Made by a program: the position numbers and the translations under genes | Shown here: in pieces, positions 15,585 to 22,326 of the stretch | Layout: every line of letters begins with the position of its first letter | Numbering within the stretch: the stretch's first letter is position 1 | Assembly: GCA_946479895.1 (NCBI GenBank) | Contig: CAMLHT010000017.1 | Span: 1-24,722 of the forward strand | Length of the DNA: 24,722 nt | Source of the DNA: an uncultured Gemmatimonadota bacterium | GTDB lineage: Bacteria > Gemmatimonadota > Gemmatimonadetes > Gemmatimonadales > Gemmatimonadaceae | Direction: 5' to 3' | The notes under the pieces: generated by a model | What the model was told of the DNA's origin: nothing | The model's database searches: none | Seen by the model: the letters and a program-made list of their open reading frames with translations, nothing else

Positions 15585-15995
15585 CTACTTCCGGTAGGTG
15601 GACGTGACGCCCGCTTCGACGAAGGTCATCGTGTCACCGTCGATCTGCGCCACGCGCTGCTCGTTGCCCTTCAGCGGAAACGTGAAGGTGATCGACGTGC
15701 CCAGGAGCCCGTAGCTGCCGCTGCTCGTGGCGAGGACGTCCGTCGTCTGGCCGTTGGCGCGCGTCACCGTCTTCCAGACGAAGGTGCCGCCCTGGTACAG
15801 GGTGATCGTGTCGCCGACCAGGGCGCTGCTGCTCCCGGCCGCCGTGTACGGCAGCGCCGCTCCGTTGACGGTCCGCAGCGAGTAGCTGCCGGTGACGGTG
15901 CCGACCTGCGTCGGGTAGTCCTCGAAGCAGGCGGCCAGCGACGTGGCCACCGCCACCGCCGCCAGGTATCTGGTGATTCGCGGAAGAATTCTCAT
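15585..15995 (-). CDS. Small lipoprotein, lipocalin-like beta protein
   Basis: This 136-residue protein has a lipoprotein signal ending LAAC (Cys23) and a mature domain made of beta strands (GSYSLRTVNGAALPYT, TITLYQGGTFVWKT, SYGLLGTSITFTFP). The pattern suggests a small lipocalin- or META-like barrel of the kind repeated in related genomes, but I do not know a named function. It lies 30 nt after the cupredoxin-like gene and 10 nt before the secreted hydrolase, so probably is co-transcribed with them and sits at the inner face of the outer membrane. Confidence 0.75.
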   Translation of the reverse strand: MRILPRITRYLAAVAVATSLAACFEDYPTQVGTVTGSYSLRTVNGAALPYTAAGSSSALVGDTITLYQGGTFVWKTVTRANGQTTDVLATSSGSYGLLGTSITFTFPLKGNEQRVAQIDGDTMTFVEAGVTSTYRK

Positions 15996-16025
15996 CGTTG
16001 GTCCATGATGATAGCCTGCCCGGCC

Positions 16026-16535
16026 TCAACGCGCTTCGAAGCTGCCGATCATTCCGAGCGTCATGTGCTGTCGCGCGTCCGGCGCGTCACGCAGCGTGCA
16101 GATGACGAGATACCGGCGCCCCGGCTTCAGGTCCACGAGCAGCTCGCCGCCACTGTCCTCGCCGGGGCGCGCGATGAGGATGCCGATCAGCTGGTCCACC
16201 AGCGCCCGCGACGACGCGGCGCCCGGCCCCCGCTCGAGCACCTGCTGGACGGAGACTCCAGGGCGGAGGCGGACCACGCTCATCTCGTGCTTCACCTTGC
16301 CACGATTCGCGAACGAGAGCGCCGTCGGGCCGGATGGCAGCGTGTCCGGCAGCTGGAGGAACGCGTAATCGCCGCCGGTGATGACGACGTGACGTGGGCC
16401 CTGCGCCGACTGCGCCAGGGACGATCGCGTCCCGGCGATCATGACCAGGGCGATGGCGATACGCGTCGCCCGCAACCCACGGTTCGAGAAGCGATCGGGC
16501 GGCACATGCACTGACAGGCCTCGCGACATCGGCAC
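16026..16535 (-). CDS. Exported cupredoxin-like protein
   Basis: This 169-residue protein has a basic N-terminus and a hydrophobic signal (IAIALVMIAGTRSSLAQS). The mature part looks like a cupredoxin: a first possible copper ligand H83 in KVKHEMSVV, then C146 in YLVICTL, H157 and M162 in QHMTLGM. The Cys-His gap (10 residues) is longer than in azurin or plastocyanin but fits a known family form in which Cys is followed by an Asp/Pro-rich loop, then His and a Gly-Met. If copper binds, it would be a type 1-like site in the periplasm. It is the first gene of the minus-strand run down to 13272 and follows merR by 123 nt. Confidence 0.7.
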   Translation of the reverse strand: MPMSRGLSVHVPPDRFSNRGLRATRIAIALVMIAGTRSSLAQSAQGPRHVVITGGDYAFLQLPDTLPSGPTALSFANRGKVKHEMSVVRLRPGVSVQQVLERGPGAASSRALVDQLIGILIARPGEDSGGELLVDLKPGRRYLVICTLRDAPDARQHMTLGMIGSFEAR

Positions 16536-16658
16536 TCCGGGTAGTCCTCGATGGCCAACTTACGGGCGCTCCCTGGAGCTCCGCCATGGAGAACTTTCCG
16601 GTCGCCGCGGCGCGCGGCTCCGCCCGACACCGGGTTCACACCGCCTGGCACCTCGACG

Positions 16659-17045
16659 TCATGGAGACCGGAGGATCGGCGCGCACTCCGCGAGGTCGAC
16701 GCATCCGCAGTCCAGCGCGAGGCGCAGCACACGCCGCATCCGGCGTAGTCGCGTCGCCTGCTCGTCGAGCTCGGCCAGCTTTCGCGTCGCCAGCCGCCGC
16801 CATCGCTCGGCGGGCCCGGAGTCCGGAGCGAAGTCGGCAACCAGCTGCCGGATCTCCTTGATCGTGAAGCCCGCGTCCTTGGCCAGCGCGATCAGCGCGA
16901 GCCGGTCGAGCACGTCGCTGCCGTAGCGGCGCTTCCCGCCGACGCGGATCGGCTTCGGGAGCAGGCCGAGCGACTCGTAGTAGCGGATCGCGGACGGCTC
17001 GATGCCGGCGCGCTCGGCGACTTCACCGATCGGGAAGGTGTCCAT
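16659..17045 (-). CDS. MerR-family metal or redox regulator
   Basis: This 128-residue MerR protein has a winged-helix N-terminus (FPIGEVAERAGIEPSAIRYYESLGLLP, R/YY typical), a long dimerisation helix (about 80-115) and a C-terminal cysteine loop DCGCVDLAEC with C113, C115 and C121. C113 and C121 are spaced as the Cu-binding pair of CueR. Against SoxR's four [2Fe-2S] cysteines, three match and the first is Ala. A metal or thiol signal is therefore likely, but which one is not clear. The ATG at 17045 starts the canonical helix-turn-helix. It is divergent from a thioredoxin gene, and the spacer carries a MerR-type dyad, so it probably controls that gene and itself. Confidence 0.9.
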   Translation of the reverse strand: MDTFPIGEVAERAGIEPSAIRYYESLGLLPKPIRVGGKRRYGSDVLDRLALIALAKDAGFTIKEIRQLVADFAPDSGPAERWRRLATRKLAELDEQATRLRRMRRVLRLALDCGCVDLAECAPILRSP

Positions 17046-17056
17046 GGGGGCGGGGC

Positions 17057-17087
17057 TTGACTTGAAGTGCGCTTTAAGTGGTAGCGG
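17057..17087 (+). promoter_or_regulatory. Putative MerR operator/promoter for thioredoxin gene
   Basis: A TTGACT (17057-17062) is followed by an imperfect 20-bp dyad, 17060-17079, in which 16 of 20 positions are self-complementary (ACTT...AAGT ends). A -35 box overlapped by a dyad that fills a long spacer is how MerR-family promoters are built. A 19-nt spacer would put the -10 at 17082-17087 (TAGCGG), which is poor. The site lies 12 nt before the merR start and about 48 nt before the thioredoxin start. Confidence 0.5.
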
Positions 17088-17126
17088 CCCGTGGGCTTCC
17101 CTGCAACCATCCTTTCGGATCTTCCC

Positions 17127-17465
17127 ATGACGACCACTTCCACCGTCCCGCATGTCACCGATGCCAACTTCGATGCCGCCGTGCTGAGCGCCGGCGAAAT
17201 CACCGTGGCGAAATTCACCGCGGAATGGTGTCCGCCCTGCCATGTGCTGGCGCCGATCTTCGAGTCGGTTGCCGCCGCGCGCGGTGGTCAGGCGCGCTTC
17301 GTCCACGTCGACGCCGACGCCAGTCCGCGGGCCAGCGCCCAGTTCGGCGTACGCGGGCTGCCCACCATGCTGTTCTTCCGCGGCGGCGAGGTCGTGGGGC
17401 GCATCATGGGCGCCGTTCCGGCTTCGCGTATCGAAGCCGAGCTCGATCGGGTCAGGGCCCGCTAG
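17127..17465 (+). CDS. Thioredoxin-family protein with WCPPC active site
   Basis: This 112-residue single-domain thioredoxin has the active site AEWCPPC (C35, C38) and the cis-proline P79 in RGLPTMLFF. It should reduce disulphides in the cytoplasm, as no signal peptide is seen. Two features differ from housekeeping TrxA: the active site is CPPC rather than CGPC, and the buried Asp before the active site (D26 in E. coli) is Lys here (VAKFTAEW). Both would shift its redox behaviour. The ATG at 17127 is chosen over an in-frame GTG at 17091, whose extra 12 residues add nothing to the fold. It is transcribed away from merR, which probably regulates it. Confidence 0.9.
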   Translation: MTTTSTVPHVTDANFDAAVLSAGEITVAKFTAEWCPPCHVLAPIFESVAAARGGQARFVHVDADASPRASAQFGVRGLPTMLFFRGGEVVGRIMGAVPASRIEAELDRVRAR

Positions 17466-17474
17466 CCGGATGCC

Positions 17475-17996
17475 TCACCACTCCCACTGATCGTAGATCG
17501 CCGCGATCAGCCGGGGCGCTCCGCCTCTGGTCGTGTCGTACACGAACGTCGCGTTCCACGTCTCGAGGCAGCTCTTCACACGGGGCGGCTCGAGGCGCAC
17601 GCCCACGTGCGGCAGCGCGGCATACTGCGGATACCGCGTCGCGATCGAGGATGGGTTGCAGTTCATGTAGTGCCCGACGTCGGTGACGACGCGAGTCCGG
17701 AGCCCGCGCGGCACGAAGGTCCGCGCGGTGGAGTCGGTCCCGACCTTCCAGTCGTGGGGATCGCGCAGCCGGTCCCGCGCGACCCGCACGTGCCCTCCCC
17801 CGCCGTCAGGCGCGATGTAGAGGTCCACGCTGTCGGCCAGCTCGAGCGCATCGAACCGGCCGTAGCCGGCCAGGAATCGGGCGACCTCGCTCGCGGCTGC
17901 CTCGAGCCGTGCCTTCGGATCCTTCGGCGCGCTGTCGCGGCAGGCCCCGGCCAGCAGAACCGCCACCGCGATCGACTTCAGTGCCATCTGACGCAT
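17475..17996 (-). CDS. Putative lipoprotein of unknown function
   Basis: This 173-residue protein has a short signal (MALKSIAVAVLLAGAC) with a candidate lipidated Cys19; the lipobox is imperfect (Ala at -3). The N-terminal mature part is helical (PKARLEAAASEVARFLAGYGRF), followed by mixed beta segments with two further cysteines (MNCNPSS, VKSCLE) and a Trp-rich end (YDQWEW). I do not recognise the family. It follows the ADOP permease by 67 nt on the same strand, and ends 9 nt from the convergent thioredoxin gene. Start may be ATG at 17996 or three codons later at 17987. Confidence 0.7.
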   Translation of the reverse strand: MRQMALKSIAVAVLLAGACRDSAPKDPKARLEAAASEVARFLAGYGRFDALELADSVDLYIAPDGGGGHVRVARDRLRDPHDWKVGTDSTARTFVPRGLRTRVVTDVGHYMNCNPSSIATRYPQYAALPHVGVRLEPPRVKSCLETWNATFVYDTTRGGAPRLIAAIYDQWEW

Positions 17997-18063
17997 GGTG
18001 AACAATACCGAGGCCGACGCCCCTGGCCGATCCCGCGATGAGTTGCCGCGCCACCCGGGAGAT

Positions 18064-20754
18064 TTACGACCCGCCGAGCACCCGCGCCGGATCCGCCTTG
18101 CCGGCACGGCGCGCAGGCCCGAGGCTGGCGGCGACGGCGACGATCCCGGTGACGAGGATGACGGCCGCGAAGGTCCACGGATCGGTCGGCGTGACGCCCT
18201 GGAGCATCGAGGTCATCGCGCGTGTGACGACGAGCGCGAGCACGATGCCGATCGCGAGGCCCGCCAGGGCCTGCCGCACTCCCGTGCGCAAGCTCAGGCC
18301 GATCAGGTCACCCGGCGTGGCGCCCAGGGCCGCGCGGATCCCGAACTCCTGCGCGCGTGACGCGACGACCTGCGACACGATCCCGAAGATCCCGATCGCC
18401 GAGAGCAGCAGTGCGAGCAGCCCGAAGACGCCGAGCGCTTCCATCGCGAATCGCGGCCCGGCGATCGCGGTGTTCACGACGTCACGCATCGTCCGCACGC
18501 CGGACACCGGCAGCCGGGAATCGATCTCCCGCACCACCGAGCGCACCGGCGCCGCCAGGTCCGCGGGATCGCCGCTCGTACGGACGATGAGGTTCATCGT
18601 TCGCCGGGTGCTCCCCGGCGCCAGCGCGTATTGCGCCAGCGTGGCGTAGAACTCCGGCTTCGTCTTGCCGGTGAGCGTGTTGTGGTGCACGTCCTCGACG
18701 ATGCCGACGATCGTGTAGACCTTCCCGGAATCGCTGCCGTTGACGCCTACGCGGCCCCCGAGGGCACGGCGTCCGGTGAAGTACGTCTGGGCGAACGTCC
18801 TGTTGACGATCATGGACAGCGGGCCCGCCATGTCGTCGCGCTGGTCGAAGAACCGGCCTTCACTCAGCCTGAGCCCCATCGCCTCGAAGTATCCGGGCGT
18901 GACGATCTGCCAGTCTCCCGGCGCGCCCTGGTTCGGCGGCGGAGTGTATCCCTCGATCGCGAGGCCCCAGTCGCCGATGGCGGTGGCGAGCGGCAGGCTG
19001 CGGACGGCGCCCACGCTCTTGACCCCCGGCACGGCCGCCACGCGTCGCTGAAGCTCGCTCCAGAATCCGGCGACGCGAATGGAATCCGGGTACCAGGTCG
19101 CCGGTGTCGAGATCTGCATGGTGAGGACGCCGTCGGGTCGGAAGCCGGCATCGATCGCCAGCAGGTTGCGCACGCTCCGGATCATGAGGCCGGCGGCGAC
19201 GACGAGCACGACGGCGAGCGCCACCTCCGTCGCGACGAGCGACTGCCGCCACCGGAGACGCGCGCGGCTGCTGGTCGCCCCCCGGCTGCCCTCGCGAAGC
19301 GCGCCGGCCGGAGCCACCTGCCGGGCCTGGAGCGCCGGAAGGGTTCCGGCCATGAGCGCCGCCACGACCGCGCTCGCGATCGCGAACAGCAGCACCGCGA
19401 CGTCGAGCCGCGTGTCGGCCACGCGCGGCAACCCCGCCGGCGCGCTTCCCCTGATCACCGCGACCGCGCCGATCGCCAGCGCGATGCCGAGCGCCGCGCC
19501 CGCCGCCGCCAGGACGGCGCTTTCCGCGAGCAGCAGCCTCGCGAGCCGCCGCGAGCCGGCACCCAGCGCGACGCGCACCGCGAGCTCGCGCCGGCGCCCT
19601 TCACCGCGCACGAGCAACAGGCCGGCGACGTTCGCGCAGGCGATGAGCATCACGAACACGACCGCCCCGAAGACCACGAGGAGCACGGGCCGGACCCGGC
19701 CGGTGATCTGCTCCTCGACGGGAACGGCGTACGCGTGGAATCCGACGTTCGACATGTAGCCCCATTGCTCCAGCTCCGCGACGAGGCTCTTCAGCTGGGC
19801 ATTCGCCGTCGCGGCGGTCGCGCCGGGCGCGAGGCGCGCGACGGCGTAGTAGCCGTGGCTGGCGCCGGCCTTCGGGAACTCCGGACCGGGCACGGCGCCC
19901 TGCTGCGCCGCGTCCGTCGCGAGCGCGAACCACGCTTCGGTGCGACCGTCGGAGCCGAAATCCAGCGGCAGGCGGAACTCGGGCGGCATCACGCCGATGA
20001 CCCGCGCCGCGCTGCCGTTGATCTGGACGTCGCGTCCGACGACCGACGGGTCGCCGCCGTAGTGGCGCTGCCAGAGGCCGTAGCCGAGGATCACGACCCG
20101 CGGGCCTCCCGGGCGGTCTTCCTCGACGAGGAAGTTGCGCCCGAGCATCGGTCGCACCCCGAGGATGGGGAGGACGTTCTGGTGGAGGCTCGCGACCCGG
20201 ACGCGCTCCGGCGTGCCGCCGTCGAAGGTTGCCGATCCGTCGGAGAAGAGGCCGATGTCGGCGAAGGCGGGGATGCGCGCCTTCCATCCCTCCCATTCAT
20301 CGTAAGACAGCCAGGTCTGGTCGAATCCCTTCCACGCGCTCCACACGACGGCAATTCCTTCCGGCTTCTCATATGGAAGGGGCGTGAGGAGGACCTGCTT
20401 CACGACGCCGAAGAGCGTGGTCGTGGCCCCGATGCCCAGGCCAAGCGTCACCGTCGCGAGGGCGGCGAAGGCGGGCCGCCGCGCGAGCGACCGTCCGGCG
20501 AAGCGCAGGTCACTCCATGCGTCGTCGAGCCAGCCCGTCCCGCGCTCGTCGCGCACGTCGTCCTTGTGGCGCTCGACGCCGCCGAAGTGCCGCGTCGCGA
20601 GGGCTCGCGCCTCCGATTCCGTCATGCCGGACGCCATGTTCCGCCGTGTCTCCATCTCGAGATGGAAGCGGACCTCCTCGTCCATCTCGCGCTCCTCGCG
20701 GCGCCTGCCGAGCAGCGAGCCGGCGGAGGACATGATTTCGTGGTACCAGGCCAT
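18064..20754 (-). CDS. ADOP-family ABC-type permease (MacB/FtsX-like)
   Basis: This 896-residue membrane protein begins with the soluble prefix domain of ADOP permeases (EEREMDEEVRFHLEMETRRNM, about 20-85). It continues with a first membrane helix, a MacB-type periplasmic domain (about 115-330), three helices of a first FtsX unit, a second periplasmic domain after RWRQSLVATEVALAVVL, and a final FtsX unit near the C-terminus (FGLLALLLSAIGIFGIVSQV). These duplicated permeases are usually found without a dedicated ATPase, as here, and are thought to take part in efflux or envelope transport of unknown substrates. The ATG at 20754 has GAGGAG six bases upstream. It follows padR by 15 nt, the standard pairing for the family. 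Confidence 0.93.
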   Translation of the reverse strand: MAWYHEIMSSAGSLLGRRREEREMDEEVRFHLEMETRRNMASGMTESEARALATRHFGGVERHKDDVRDERGTGWLDDAWSDLRFAGRSLARRPAFAALATVTLGLGIGATTTLFGVVKQVLLTPLPYEKPEGIAVVWSAWKGFDQTWLSYDEWEGWKARIPAFADIGLFSDGSATFDGGTPERVRVASLHQNVLPILGVRPMLGRNFLVEEDRPGGPRVVILGYGLWQRHYGGDPSVVGRDVQINGSAARVIGVMPPEFRLPLDFGSDGRTEAWFALATDAAQQGAVPGPEFPKAGASHGYYAVARLAPGATAATANAQLKSLVAELEQWGYMSNVGFHAYAVPVEEQITGRVRPVLLVVFGAVVFVMLIACANVAGLLLVRGEGRRRELAVRVALGAGSRRLARLLLAESAVLAAAGAALGIALAIGAVAVIRGSAPAGLPRVADTRLDVAVLLFAIASAVVAALMAGTLPALQARQVAPAGALREGSRGATSSRARLRWRQSLVATEVALAVVLVVAAGLMIRSVRNLLAIDAGFRPDGVLTMQISTPATWYPDSIRVAGFWSELQRRVAAVPGVKSVGAVRSLPLATAIGDWGLAIEGYTPPPNQGAPGDWQIVTPGYFEAMGLRLSEGRFFDQRDDMAGPLSMIVNRTFAQTYFTGRRALGGRVGVNGSDSGKVYTIVGIVEDVHHNTLTGKTKPEFYATLAQYALAPGSTRRTMNLIVRTSGDPADLAAPVRSVVREIDSRLPVSGVRTMRDVVNTAIAGPRFAMEALGVFGLLALLLSAIGIFGIVSQVVASRAQEFGIRAALGATPGDLIGLSLRTGVRQALAGLAIGIVLALVVTRAMTSMLQGVTPTDPWTFAAVILVTGIVAVAASLGPARRAGKADPARVLGGS

Positions 20755-20769
20755 GGATGTCTCCTCGGG

Positions 20770-21126
20770 TCAGCCGGTGAATGCGAACCGGAGGACGCGG
20801 TTCACCGCGCCCGACGTGCGCTGCCACTCCTCGACCTCGGCCGCGAGCTGCCGCTCGCCCTCTCGCGTGATCGAGTAGTACCGGGCGCGGCGATTGTTCT
20901 CGCTCGCCCGCCATTCCGCCACGATCCACCCCTGGCGCCGCATCCGCTGGAGCGCGGGGTAGAGGGATCCCTGGTTGACGTCGAACACGTCGCGCGAGAC
21001 CTCGCGCAGACGGATGGAAAGACCCCACCCATGCATGGGTCCTTCGGTGAGGAGCTTGAGTGTGAGCATCTCGAGGGTGCCCTTGAGCACCTCGGCGCGA
21101 TGGTCGATCCGGGAGTCGGCTGGCAT
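20770..21126 (-). CDS. PadR-family transcriptional repressor
   Basis: This 118-residue PadR winged-helix protein contains the typical AEVLKGTLEMLTLKLL start, GPMHGWGLSIRL recognition region, FDVNQGSLYPALQRM and NNRRARYYSITREG wing, then a short C-terminal helix. It very likely controls the ADOP permease gene 15 nt downstream and its own expression, as in other padR-ADOP pairs. The ATG at 21126 is preceded by AAAAGGAG only two bases away, an unusually tight spacing, and that box lies in a perfect inverted repeat (21129-21151). A GTG at 21090 is an alternative start, which would still keep the whole DNA-binding domain. Confidence 0.92.
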   Translation of the reverse strand: MPADSRIDHRAEVLKGTLEMLTLKLLTEGPMHGWGLSIRLREVSRDVFDVNQGSLYPALQRMRRQGWIVAEWRASENNRRARYYSITREGERQLAAEVEEWQRTSGAVNRVLRFAFTG

Positions 21127-21128
21127 GT

Positions 21129-21151
21129 CTCCTTTTGATTCCCAAAAGGAG
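21129..21151 (-). promoter_or_regulatory. Perfect 9-bp inverted repeat covering the padR ribosome-binding site
   Basis: CTCCTTTTG and CAAAAGGAG flank a 5-nt centre. On the padR strand the second arm contains the Shine-Dalgarno box AAGGAG and ends two bases before the ATG at 21126. As RNA it would form a stable hairpin hiding the box; as DNA it is a symmetric operator candidate. It lacks the ATGT...ACAT form of classic PadR sites. Confidence 0.65.
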
Positions 21152-21198
21152 CAAATCGTTCGAACCGGGCCGCTCCCCCGCCGCTCAGCCCTCCTGCT

Positions 21199-21663
21199 TC
21201 ACCGCGGGATCGCGACCTGGCGCCAGCGTTCGGGCGCCGCGACCGCCCCGATCACCGGGCCGACGATCATCCCGAGAAACGCGCCACCGATCGGGGCAAA
21301 GCTGGCATCCCCCGATGGGCCCTGATGGACCAGCTCCATCGCCGCGCCGGCCACGAACCCGACGCCGATCCCCAGGCCGAAGCCGGCCAGCGCCCAGCGC
21401 CCGCGCTGATGACCCTTGCTGATTTCAAGGAGCTCTATCGCCCGTACAGGAACTGCGACTTCGCTGGCGCCCAGCCCGGAGCGAAGGATGAGGACGGCCG
21501 AATCGCGGGATGTGACGCGCCCCACGAGGGGCCGGGCGGCGATCGTGGGAGCGGTGATTCGGGCCCGGGAATTCAACTGCATTTCAGGCTCCTTCGACTG
21601 GGCGAAGGCGGCCGCGGCCGGAACGGCGAGCCCGGCGAGAACGAGCAGGTCGAGTGTTTTCAT
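21199..21663 (-). CDS. Exported protein with SH3-like domain and glycine-rich membrane segment
   Basis: This 154-residue protein has a signal peptide (LDLLVLAGLAVPAAAAFAQ), then a small beta domain (SRARITAPTIAARPLVGRVTSRDSAVLILR, ending AVPVRAIELLEISKG), a pattern seen in many related proteins where 'RVRVTAP...G.L..LD...L.L......VPL..I..LE.S.G' precedes a membrane part. The C-terminal half has two glycine-rich hydrophobic stretches (WALAGFGLGIGVGFVAGAAM and PIGGAFLGMIVGPVIGAVAA). Function is unknown. It lies 72 nt upstream of padR on the same strand and is divergent from the gluconate-dehydrogenase-like genes. Confidence 0.75.
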   Translation of the reverse strand: MKTLDLLVLAGLAVPAAAAFAQSKEPEMQLNSRARITAPTIAARPLVGRVTSRDSAVLILRSGLGASEVAVPVRAIELLEISKGHQRGRWALAGFGLGIGVGFVAGAAMELVHQGPSGDASFAPIGGAFLGMIVGPVIGAVAAPERWRQVAIPR

Positions 21664-21728
21664 GGGGCCGACAATCGTACGACTGGGTCAGCGTCCGGTC
21701 ACCTGGTCGTCCCTCGGGGCGCCGTCGG

Positions 21729-21757
21729 TTGACGGCTCCCGCCGCGGGTCGTACGGT
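21729..21757 (+). promoter_or_regulatory. Candidate promoter for the GMC oxidoreductase operon
   Basis: TTGACG (21729-21734), 17 nt, then TACGGT (21752-21757) resembles a sigma-70 type promoter, 35 nt before the ATG at 21793. An 8-bp inverted repeat, CGTACGAC at 21676-21683 and GTCGTACG at 21748-21755, overlaps the -10 with its second arm and could be a repressor site in this divergent spacer. CGTACG is itself palindromic, so chance pairing is possible. Confidence 0.35.
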
Positions 21758-21792
21758 TGGCGCACCTCATCCACCTTCCCCCGGCGACCGAA

Positions 21793-22326
21793 ATGCAACG
21801 TCGCGACATCCTCAAGGCGCTCGGCGCAGCCGCCGCCCTTGCCGTCCTTCCCGAACGTGAGGCGCTCGCGGCCTGGGCGAGACTGGCATCCCGCGCAACA
21901 GCCGCGGGGACATTCAGCGACGCGCAGCTCGCGCTGATCGGCGCGATAGCCGATACGATCCTCCCGCGGACCGACACGCCGAGCGCGACCGACGTGGGTG
22001 TGCCCGCATTCATCGACGTCATCGTCGGAGAGAATTACGCCGACGCGCAGCGGACCTCGTTCCTGTCCGGGCTCGCCGCGCTGGAGGCAGGCCTGCGCGG
22101 GCCCGACGGGACGCCCTTCGTGGCGATGGATCCCGATCATCGCGCCGTGGCGGTCGGCGCGATCGAGCAGCTGGATCGCCGGCAGGAACCCGCTCCGCTC
22201 TACTGGCGGCTCAAGGGCCTGGTCCTCCACGGCTACTTCACCAGCGAGCCCGTCATGAAGAAGGTGCTGAAGTACGAGATGATGCCCGGCCGCTACGACG
22301 GCGCGGCGCGGGTGCTCGGCTCATGA
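21793..22326 (+). CDS. Gluconate 2-dehydrogenase subunit 3 family protein (Tat-exported)
   Basis: This 177-residue protein starts with a twin-arginine signal (MQRRDILKALGAAAALAVLP). The mature part is the small all-helical subunit that accompanies FAD-dependent GMC dehydrogenases: LALIGAIADTILPRTDTPSATDVGVPAFIDVIV is the family hallmark. In gluconate, fructose and glucoside-3-dehydrogenase systems this subunit carries the Tat signal and takes the folded flavoprotein with it to the periplasm. The next gene overlaps it by ATGA and encodes such a flavoprotein without its own signal, which fits that model. The ATG at 21793 is chosen because it starts the Tat motif; an in-frame ATG at 21757 would bury it. 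Confidence 0.92.
   Translation: MQRRDILKALGAAAALAVLPEREALAAWARLASRATAAGTFSDAQLALIGAIADTILPRTDTPSATDVGVPAFIDVIVGENYADAQRTSFLSGLAALEAGLRGPDGTPFVAMDPDHRAVAVGAIEQLDRRQEPAPLYWRLKGLVLHGYFTSEPVMKKVLKYEMMPGRYDGAARVLGS

Noticed and set aside
16536..16658. 123-nt gap between merR and the cupredoxin-like gene
   Set aside because: No coding frame, clear promoter or strong hairpin was found; only scattered short GC-rich dyads.
18631..21138. 835-codon plus-strand open frame
   Set aside because: It is antisense to the ADOP and padR genes, has the Arg/Asp/Glu/His-rich composition of GC-rich shadow frames, and shows no domain.
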